Source of the DNA: Portulaca oleracea
Taxonomy: Eukaryota > Streptophyta > Magnoliopsida > Caryophyllales > Portulacaceae
DNA: 64,000 nucleotides
Direction of reading: 5' to 3'
Assembly (NCBI GenBank): GCA_029582165.1
Contig: CM055876.1
Span: 31,875,317 to 31,939,316 of the forward strand
Below are positions 56,168 through 64,000 of the stretch, in pieces (positions within the stretch are counted from its first letter, which is position 1; every line of letters begins with the position of its first letter). Made by a program: the position numbers and the translations under genes. The notes beneath the pieces were generated by a model. The model was not told the DNA's origin. It did not search any database and saw only the letters and a program-made list of their open reading frames with translations.

Positions 56168-56765
56168 GAGAGTAAATTATATTTACCCTACCTAACATTT
56201 GTGGTAATAATTTTTGCACACCCGACATTTGTGAAATAATTTTCACCTTACCTGACATTTAGTGAAAGTGATTTTTAGTGGCAAAATCCGGTTACTTCTC
56301 ATCGGAAATGAGAAAATACAATAATGTCCTTATATGACTATGTGAATGTACTGTTGCCCATAATATTGAGAAGAAATAAATTACTTAAATCGCCTTTTCA
56401 TTGTTTTGTATGGAAAAAAGTGTGTCGAAACTCCAAATAGAAAACACCAACAGTCGATTTCTCTCACACTTCCCCTTTTTCAACACTTCACTGTTAATGC
56501 CATATGAATTAATATTAAGGGTAAAAATGTCAATTCATATTTAATTGAAAGTCATATTAATAAATATCAAGGATAAAAAAGTCAATTCATATTTATCTTT
56601 TTAATGTTACGCCGGAATATCCAACAAAAATCAATTATAAAATATCTTAGGAGGTTTAAATTTATGAACACTTAATGTCGGGTAAGGTGAAAATTATTTC
56701 ACAAATGTCGGGTGTGTAAAAAATATTACCACAAAATGTCAGGTAGGGTAAATGTAATTTACTCT
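56168..56765. mobile_element. Fold-back element with inverted repeats of about 90 bp
   Basis: The left arm AGAGTAAATTATATTTACCC onward (to about 56262) is inverted at about 56665-56765. Both arms repeat CCTGACATTT / CCCGACATTT and TGTGAAATAATTTTCACC. The core is AT-rich and non-coding. The class is uncertain; target duplications were not fixed. Confidence 0.75.
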
Positions 56766-56984
56766 AGGATAGGATTATAGGAAATGATAGAATATGTTCG
56801 ATTTAAGTTAGGCCATGTTTGGTAAAAATGGCGGATCGAGTAGCAGATAGTTGTTGGTGTAGCGGATAGCTGTTGCAAATTAGCGGATGGCTGATAGAGC
56901 TTAAAATAGCTGTTTGTAAATGATGTGTTTGGGGAAATTAGCGGTTGAAGCAACTAATGAATGTTAAATGACCAAAAAAGACAT

Positions 56985-56987
56985 GAC

Positions 56988-57038
<51 letters not shown>
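56985..57038. repeat. (ATT)n microsatellite
   Basis: About 17 consecutive ATT units. It directly follows a possible MITE-like segment (56812-56980: GCCATGTTTGGTAAAAATGG and repeated GCGGATAGCTGTT-like words). Confidence 0.95.
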
Positions 57039-57550
57039 GTTTTCTTTCACACATAACCTTCTCATTCTCTCCTGATCCCCATTAAAAACATCATTATCTG
57101 CTTTCAACTCATTTCCCACATTTTCACTCTTCTACCCCTGCTTGACACAGCTTTGAGGAACTCAATTCCTAATCTCACAAGGTGGCCCATGCTATACATA
57201 CATGTCATTGGTGGATTTTGGGTTTGTTTACACACTACATGCAAAAACAGAGACCAAAAACATAAACAAAAACCGGGATGATAAACTCAACCCCAAAAGA
57301 AGCCAATAAAACACAGATTAAGCATCAATATAGCATATGTATAAGTAATACAACTCAATGAAAGAGGCATGGCAAATAGCAGAGATACCTTGATAGCACA
57401 TACCCAACTAATCAATGTATTATTCATATTTCTTCACAATGAATTCATAGAAAACAATTTTTAAAAATTTAGAGTCAAAGCAATTTAGAGACATATCTTG
57501 CCACAAATATGAGGAGAATCAACAACAAATTAATTTGACAAGGATAGGAA

Positions 57551-57820
57551 AGATGGCGGCACTTAGAATAGAGAAGGCAACCGACAGTGGGTTGTACTGG
57601 GTTTAGAACAATGATATTAATTGGGTAATAGATAGAAAAGCATGAGGTCATGTTTGGAAACCCAAGTCCAAACGCTGGTTGGGAAAGATGGCGGCACTTA
57701 GAATAGAGAAGGCAGCCGACAGTGGGTTGTACTGGGTTTAGGACAATGACATTAATTGGGTAATAGATAGAAAAGCATGAGGGCATGTTTGGAAACCCAA
57801 GTCCAAACGCTGGTTAGGCG
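57551..57820. repeat. Direct tandem duplication of 135 bp
   Basis: GATGGCGGCACTTAGAATAG begins both copies (57552 and 57687). They differ at a few positions only, and each ends with CCAAGTCCAAACGCTGGTT. The 103-codon minus-strand frame across it reflects the repeat and is not taken as a gene. Confidence 0.9.
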
Positions 57821-59188
57821 TAGTTGACGTTAGCAACAAGAACGTCAAATATTGCAACAGTTGTAAATTGAAAGATTTTTTTTCTTTCAAACTCCTGTTT
57901 ATGCCTATTTTGTTTAACCAACCGACAATCTTTTCTTGTATCTACCTATAATAATTGCAAAATCTCTTTGACTAAGCTAGGAGTGAATTTAGGAAATTTG
58001 ACCAATTGCATTCGTTGGATGAGATCCCAAAATAATCGTAGCTGTGAAAAACCATTTTTTAAATATAAATTAATGCTGAAAATTCACTGATAGCAGTTGA
58101 AAATGAAACAGCAGCAAACCTACAACCGTAAAATGCAACCTCTCTACTCTTTGCTACTCTTTCTCAGTCGGTTTCCAGTTTTTATATCTCTCTCTTGCAG
58201 TCAATTTTTTTTCCTTATTTTTTTTATCAGTCTCATTCTTTAACTTTCTACCCTCGATCAAGTTTCCAAGTGATCAGTTAAATCTGCCAATGGTGGGCTA
58301 TACCTTCCAGTCGACATGTTGGGTGTTTGGGCAAGCGGAGATAAGTTATGGAATGTCCTGCTAGAAACATCCGAAGTAATAAAGACTACAATTCTAAAGT
58401 GAATTAGAGGTGAGGATTATTTAATTATATATGTATGTAAGAATGGCTACTTCTTATATGCAGTAGTAGATTCTTTTTTTAATATGTATACATTTAATGA
58501 ATACTTATCATTTTAGTTTGATATGTATCTCATTAGTTTGGTTGATATTAGTTACTCCAGTCTCCAGTATCACTTAATCACATATTTATGAATGTAGTAG
58601 GAGTTATTTTTTTTCTTCTCATTTATTTTTATATGTGTACATCTAACATATATTTATCATATTACACAACAAAAAATACAGTATTTATCATATTATGCAA
58701 AGGCCTATACATGTTATATTAAACACAATCAATGGATTATTATTTAATTCACGTATCTAATTTGTTTAATTCATATTAGTTCTAAATTTTATTCTTTTTG
58801 GACTTATTAATTTGGGTCATATTATCATAGCAAATAACATTATTATTTAAAGTCGACTCTGAAAAAAACTCAATATTATAAAAAAATTACACAAACATGA
58901 CACTTTCAAATCCTTCAAAACTGTTTCTTTTTAAAATAAAGGTCAGATTTAATTACGTAATATGTTGAGTTGTCCCACATCAGCCTTTGACACCCATATT
59001 GTGGTGTTTATAATGGCTTGGGTGCCTCAACCTCATAAGCTACTTTTTGGGGTTGAATTGGCTCAAGTCCATTATTTCACAAGGGGGGATTGGGTTTGGT
59101 CACAGTAGAACATAGGGAACCATGGGGTAGGGTTTTGGGTTCGCAATGGAGTTCTCATCCTTTTTAGTTGTACAGTACGTATATATCG

Positions 59189-59244
<56 letters not shown>

Positions 59245-60153
59245 GAGGGATGAGGTTATTATATTTTTTAGCTGTATTTGAGTATATATTGACCATATAT
59301 ATATATACGAAGAGGGATGGGGTTTTATATGATCCATTATATATGTTGGTTAATCATTTAAGTCTTTTGGATATATCTCACTATACACGCGACAACTTGT
59401 GCTTCTCATTTGTCCAGTTTAGTATCATACAAAGTATATTGGATGAATGTATATAAAACATAGGTTGTTTGTTTTGTTTTGAAGGAACCGAGGTTAGTTA
59501 TCAGCTTGATGGCTAAGTTTTCATATGCAAGAGAACGAGTTTGAAATAATTAACATGTCTACCTTTCATCGCATATAGTATACAACATGTACCCTATTTG
59601 AGATATTGCCCGAACACTTATAGCAATAAAGGATTTTTGTCATTAAACCTCATTTTAATGGTCAATATGAACCCTTAGTTGAATTGATTACATCAGTTGA
59701 TTGGGATGAAGTTTATATGTCGAGTCATCAGAATTATCATTAGTGCTAAATGTAAATTTTATGATGACAATCCGTTTAATTTCGTATGTTGGTGTTTCAT
59801 AATCTTATTGTCATTTTATTGTATTTTTACCACTGATGACCGAAGAATTGTCATACAATCAGTTGACGTCTCATTTATAATATTCCTTTTTTATCTTACA
59901 CGTTATTCTTTTTATTCATATATCTTCACTATTATTTAACTTATGTTTTTATTGTAGTTTTGTTTCATTTCAACAAACAATTGTTTTTATCTGGTTAAGT
60001 CTTTTGACTATCACTTGATGTATGATCACATTCATATCACATAATGCTTAGATATTTATACATGAAAGCTCGGATATTTATTTTTCCAATTTAAATTACT
60101 TTTTCCTAATTTTAACTAACTAACTAACTAATTGTTAAAATTCTTTATTACAG
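57821..60153. other. AT-rich intergenic DNA
   Basis: No gene is supported. A less AT-rich island at 58260-58385 is open in more than one frame on both strands and could be a decayed exon. 58975-59100 resembles the edge of an LTR (GTTGTCCCACATCAG). The open frames at 59250 and 59697 have no recognisable content. Confidence 0.35.
59190..59241. repeat. (TA)n microsatellite
   Basis: About 25 TA units; a second short TA run is at 59296-59307, inside a partly duplicated GAAGAGGGATGRGGTT context. Confidence 0.95.
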
Positions 60154-60237
60154 GGTGTCTTCGTTCATTGATTGAGGAGAATTATGGAGTTAGCATTGAA
60201 GTTTTGGCACTACAAAACGATTTTGAAGATTCAGTTG
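60154..60237 (+). pseudogene. Possible orphan exon
   Basis: 84 bases open in one phase (CLRSLIEENYGVSIEVLALQ then NDFEDSV) between a strong acceptor (TTCTTTATTACAG) and a GTATAA donor. The protein family is not recognised, and no adjoining exon was found. It could be a gene fragment left or carried by a transposon. Confidence 0.25.
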
Positions 60238-61065
60238 GTATAATAATATTACCTTCTCCTTGAAAAAAATTAATATTACCTTCCTAATTATTTTTAATTA
60301 TACAAATTCTAAGCTAATGTCAAAACAACCTGTGGATATTTAGTTTCTAATTCGGGGCAACGTTCAGATATTGACGAGTCAACATATTATCAAAGAAGAA
60401 TAAGTTTGACAGTGTTAACCGCGACTTGCGGAACACTGTGTACTTGCAACCATTAATCTTGGATCTAGACCATGTTATCCGATCCACCTTGCTGTATAAC
60501 CTCCCGTTCATCTCATTTCCCTCACTCCAAATTACATGCAAATATGCAATCCCACTCTTACAATGTTACCGTTTCTCTTGATCTCTCTATCCCTCCAAGA
60601 AATTTTTATAGCGTCATGAGTTTTATATGATCAAATTAAAACTACATGCTTCAATAAACAAGATTATTCATAATTCATAAATTAATAATTCATAAATTAA
60701 GAAAACATGTTACATTACGGGTAATATAAGCGCAACTTTCTCTCTCAAACTAGATTTAGTCATTTTTATATTGTTTTAATAGACATAACCTAAATTTTGT
60801 TATACTGCACTCGAACCTGGTTTTACAGTAGACATGATAGATTCTAAAATTCAGATAAATTATTTGTGACCACGTACACTTGATTTTTCCTTGGGTCATA
60901 TTGAACCGGGGTATTGTCTCGGTCAAATTTCACAGAGCTTAGATACCACCATAAACTTATATTATTAAAGTTATTTTTAATGAATGAGGAGTTGGAGATG
61001 AGAGACTTAACAATGGGTTGTTTAAATCAGGTTTGAGCTGAGTCATGTTTGGGTTAACAATTTTT
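60238..61065. other. AT-rich intergenic DNA
   Basis: No gene supported. ATTCGGGGCAACG at about 60351 resembles the Helitron-type end at 61991. The 64-codon minus-strand frame at 60541-60347 has plausible composition but no recognised family. Confidence 0.3.
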
Positions 61066-61193
61066 AGGTCGTGTTCTTTTTTTGTGGTATGTCCTTTGTG
61101 ATTATACCTAAATTTGGTAACATATGGTTAGTGTAGAGTTGGTACCATGTGGTTATGTCTGATAAAAATTGGACATAACACAAAAAAGAACAG
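61066..61193. mobile_element. Small fold-back element
   Basis: GTGTTCTTTTTTTGTGGTATGTCC at the left is inverted as GGACATAACACAAAAAAGAAC at the right (given in part), total about 130 bp. MITE-like; target duplication not determined. Confidence 0.55.
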
Positions 61194-61990
61194 AGAGGTT
61201 GGATAATGGTTTAGGGTTAATTTGGTCGAGGCTGACTTTGGATTACTTTATTTTTAATATAATAGACTTACCTATCAAAAATGAATAACTTTGGTTATTG
61301 ATTACTTCTAAATAGATCAGATCATTAGGTCGGGGACTCGCCCTTGAACATTACATTTGCAGGTCTGGGCTAAACTTTTTTAGCTCAACCCGACCCAACC
61401 CCACCCATAAACTTCATGGCAATGGCCTAATTATGGGTAGGTCTGGGTCAGCGGTTCCTTGACTCGACCCGATGACCTAATAAATAAAAAATATAACATA
61501 ATTTTTCATGGAAAAAAGATTTATTGGAAACCTTAATGATAGTAATACGTTAGATATTTGATTTTGAATTTTTGTCATTTGTTTCAAATTTGAAATTTAG
61601 AATTTTGTTGATAGATCTATGTGCTAAAAAATTAAATTTTTTTATTTTTCCCAATTAAAATAGATAAAAATGATAAATATAAAAATCCATATTTTAGGGT
61701 CAATTGACCCAATGACCTGACCCGCGACCTGTTTAGTCAGGGTCATGGTCAGGAAATCCACTCACTTTTTAAACTAATTTGAGTCAAACTCATACTCATC
61801 GTTGGCGAGCAAACAAGGTAAAATAGAGAGACAAACTTTAACTTTCTTAATGGGAGCTCGCATATTCCCATTGTTCAGTGAACCAAATTAACTCAAACCT
61901 ACGGGTGCTCAACGTATTCACAATTTTAGGGTATTTTTAAATTGAAGACACAAGTACTTATGTATGAACACTCCGGTATTTATTTTTAAG
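61194..61990. other. Intergenic DNA with a further GGGTC/GACCC-rich stretch
   Basis: 61330-61480 and 61690-61760 contain words such as AACCCGACCC and GACCTGACCC, in the style of the hAT-like repeats elsewhere in the window, but no element borders were found. No gene. Confidence 0.35.
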
Positions 61991-62019
61991 TTCGGGGCAA
62001 CGCCCGGGTATTTGCTAGT
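61991..62019 (+). mobile_element. Helitron-type 3' terminus
   Basis: TTCGGGGCAACGCCCGGGTA contains a GGGC-AAC-GCCC hairpin and is followed by TTTGCTAGT. The CTAG(T) ending 12 bases or so after a hairpin is the Helitron 3' signature. The 5' end was not located. Confidence 0.6.
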
Positions 62020-62584
62020 ATACACTAGTATGAAAATTTAATTTACTGAACAGTTAAAATTGAGTAAAATAGCATTTTGAATGGTCAAAAGGCTAAATAC
62101 TAACACAAATATTGTTGCTGAACAGGGTCTTAGTTGTTGTGTGGAAATATTTTATTAATAAAATTTGAATATTTTGAGGAAAATAAATGAAAAAATTATA
62201 GGTGTTAGGAAAAATGAATTGATTTGAGATTGAAATAATATTATTTATATTTTTTTTTTATTTAAAAAAAGTATTGTTTGGGTGTTTTTTATGAGGTTGT
62301 ATTAGGATAAATTAGGTAAAAGTAAATTAAATGAAATTAAATTAAATTAAGTTAATTAGGTTTAAGACAGCTGCTATGGAGTTGCATGGAGTGATAGATA
62401 TGGAGGAGACGTTTTTCACGTGGAACGAGTCCTAGTCGTACCGAATCTCATGAAACAGTAGTTAGTAGTTACAGGACAACCCATTTTGAAAATACAATAG
62501 TTTTCACGTGGAACGTCTCCTGGTCCTAGACATCTATTGAGTTCTTTTTCCCCTTGTTAGGCCTGGCTCAGATACCCTTGTGAG
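62020..62584. other. Internal part of a decayed Copia-like element
   Basis: This AT-rich stretch ends at the primer site 62585-62595 and lies on its internal side. A short duplication (TTTTCACGTGGAACG at 62414 and 62501) is present. No pol or gag homology is recognised. Confidence 0.35.
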
Positions 62585-62595
62585 ACTCTGATACC
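62585..62595 (-). other. tRNA-Met-type primer binding site
   Basis: The minus strand reads TGGTATCAGAG directly beside the LTR at 62596. Confidence 0.65.
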
Positions 62596-63591
62596 AATCA
62601 TTAGGATCGAGGTAAAGTATAGGGTCTAGTATTTGCAGCGGAAGATAAAATTATCAGAATGTATAAATTGAGAAGAAATATAACAAGATCAGTAATTAAA
62701 AGATAGAGAGTATAAAGACACACGATTTACGTGGAAACCCAAATCGGGAAAAAATCACGGACGGCAACGGAGCAATAATCCACTAGTATAAGGGGAGAAG
62801 ATTACAAGAGAGATCCCAAGAGGCTATATAACGCAAGGGGATCGACGGCCAGATCACAAGGGGTTAATAGCACAAGCTATATAACGCAAGGGGATCGATG
62901 GCAAAATCACAAGAGGTTAATAGCGCGACGGGATATACTGAAGACAAAATAACTCTCTAAAGGACTCTCACAACCTAGGGATGGATAGAGGTGAAGAATG
63001 CTCTGTGTGTGTGTTTGTCGTATGCCGTTAGTGTATAGGTTGATAACAACCTATATTTATAGGAAAAACTCCCTATAAACCTAACTTGACTCCCACTCTA
63101 ATTAGATTTAGAATCTAATACAAATAGGAAACCTAACATAATAAGGAAACCTAAATAATATCCTAATACAATCAAAAAATTACTTAGAGGTACCCTAACT
63201 TTTGAAGAAACAATTTTTTGGTACCCTAACTTTTCAAAACTAATTTTGGGGTACCCTAACTTTTAGGATTAGAAATTACTAGGTGAATTTCCAGTGAAAC
63301 TCCGATTGATTCAAATCATTTTCGTCCACGAAAACAAAGGGCATTTTCATCCACAAAAACACTTAATCAATTTCCCGCCTAAAACTCACCGTTGAATTCA
63401 AATAATTGGCCGAAAATTCACCTAATTATTTCTAATTCTAAAAGTTAGGGTACCCCAAAATTAGTTTTTAAAAGTTGGGGTACCAGAAAAATATTTTACC
63501 AAAAGTTAGGGTACCCCTAAGTAATTATTTGTAATACAATTAGGAAACAAATAATTGTGGGATCAAACTAGATTTTGGGCCATAAAACCCA
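62596..63591 (-). repeat. Copia-type LTR, interrupted by a Mutator-like MITE
   Basis: The minus strand starts TGTTGGGTTTTATGGCCC at 63591, after a purine tract CCAAGGTGGAG. It reaches the primer site at 62595; its exact inner end is not a clean CA. An imperfect duplication of about 70 bp (GCTATATAACGCAAGGGGATCG at 62823 and 62886) lies inside, as does the MITE at 63173-63531. Confidence 0.7.
63173..63531. mobile_element. Mutator-like MITE with 9-bp target duplication
   Basis: Perfect 9-bp duplications TAATACAAT at 63164-63172 and 63532-63540. Inverted ends CAAAAAATTACTTAGAGGTA / CAAATAATTACTTAGGGGTA extend about 100 bp, with GGTACCCTAACTTTT repeated three times per arm. Length 359 bp; no coding capacity. 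Confidence 0.88.
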
Positions 63592-63866
63592 ACAAACTCC
63601 ACCTTGGGCCAAAATCTCTGGTACCGTCATAGAGCCCCGGAGGGCAATTAGATGTGATGAGCATCAACTGAATTCAAGTCACCCTTGAACTCCGTAAGAG
63701 ACGAGGTTGTAGATGCGGCTGTAGAACCTGTAGTAGTTGAACCCTGTCGAACATAAAAACTGCCTTGCCTGGAGGTTCTAGAACAGGTATTGTTGGAATG
63801 CTCTTTAAACTTCGATTTGGCTTTGCTAGAACCCCCATTATTAGTGGTTTTACCTAGGGATGGCAA
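63592..63866 (-). pseudogene. Copia gag-like fragment and polypurine tract
   Basis: The frame 63866-63648 (KTTNNGGSSKAKSKFKEHSN, then Ser/Thr-rich) resembles the linker near the C-terminal part of some Copia polyproteins. It ends before the purine tract at 63602-63592 that precedes the LTR. Assignment is tentative. Confidence 0.35.
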
Positions 63867-64000
63867 TGGGTAGGGTCTGGGGCGGGTCCTGCTGGACCCG
63901 GACCCGGACCCGGACCCATCAAAAATTTTTTGACCCGTACCCGCCCTGGGACCCGATGGGTCTCAAAAATTCAGACCCGGACCCAGACTCAGCGGGTCCA
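63852..64000 (+). mobile_element. hAT-like non-autonomous element, left end, cut by the window edge
   Basis: Starts TAGGGATGGCAATGGGTAGG, a common left end of plant hAT-like non-autonomous elements, followed by GGACCC/GGGTCC-rich DNA that folds on itself. Confidence 0.6.

Noticed and set aside
57475..57786. A 103-codon frame with two copies of a Cys/Ser-rich segment.
   Set aside because: It is a by-product of the 135-bp tandem duplication.
58260..58385. A short island open in several frames on both strands.
   Set aside because: Frames conflict and none can be tied to a family; only noted in the intergenic entry.
60347..60541. A 64-codon minus-strand frame with ordinary amino acid composition.
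   Set aside because: Not recognised, no splice or promoter context, and surrounded by AT-rich DNA; insufficient to call a gene.

Overview
This window is a repeat-dominated stretch of a eudicot plant nuclear genome. The evidence is plant-type LTR retrotransposons (Athila, Tat-like, chromovirus and Copia), a TRIM, a Stowaway MITE, a LINE and one ordinary spliced plant gene. The species cannot be named from sequence alone. No rRNA, tRNA gene or CRISPR array was seen.

Layout. Positions 1-10311 are the 3' part of a Tat-like Ty3/gypsy element (plus orientation; 3' LTR 9226-10311). On its opposite strand it carries two intron-containing genes, each with a TATA box: a plant mobile domain (PMD) gene (8150-4142) and a DUF7745-like gene (1808-962). 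Positions 10312-12026 are an older repeat, probably part of a long LTR that resumes at 34304-36429. This is interrupted by a hAT-like non-autonomous element (12027-12089 plus 33492-34300). That element is split by a complete Athila element (12090-33491, target duplication TCGGG). The Athila in turn contains a complete non-autonomous Tat-like element in minus orientation (19697-28416, target duplication AGGGT). The inner Tat-like copy keeps an open gag, has no pol, and retains only remnants of the two antisense genes.

Positions 36475-41128 are a decayed minus-strand chromovirus (gag, protease, RT, RNase H, integrase, chromodomain). An unrecognised reading frame with a possible intron and TATA box lies just upstream of it (42295-41666). 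Positions 43855-48113 are a Copia element with a 275-bp 5' LTR and no recognisable 3' LTR.

The single intact host gene is a three-exon 2-oxoglutarate/Fe(II) dioxygenase of the ACC-oxidase-homolog family (51456-48589, minus). Its second intron appears to be of the GC-AG type and holds a complete TRIM and a Stowaway MITE. Beyond it lie a 5'-truncated LINE (53960-52447), a second copy of the hAT-like element (54406-55266), fold-back repeats, microsatellites, a Helitron-type 3' end (about 62019), a Copia LTR containing a Mutator-like MITE (62596-63591), and the start of another hAT-like repeat at the window edge.

The most interesting signals are: (i) the antisense two-gene cassette of the Tat-like family; (ii) a collinear non-coding block of about 0.9 kb shared by the Athila element and both Tat-like elements; (iii) some four dozen copies of an interrupted palindrome, AACCC-N4-GGGTT, confined to the Tat-like elements; and (iv) unrelated tandem arrays at the same position in the two Tat-like copies.
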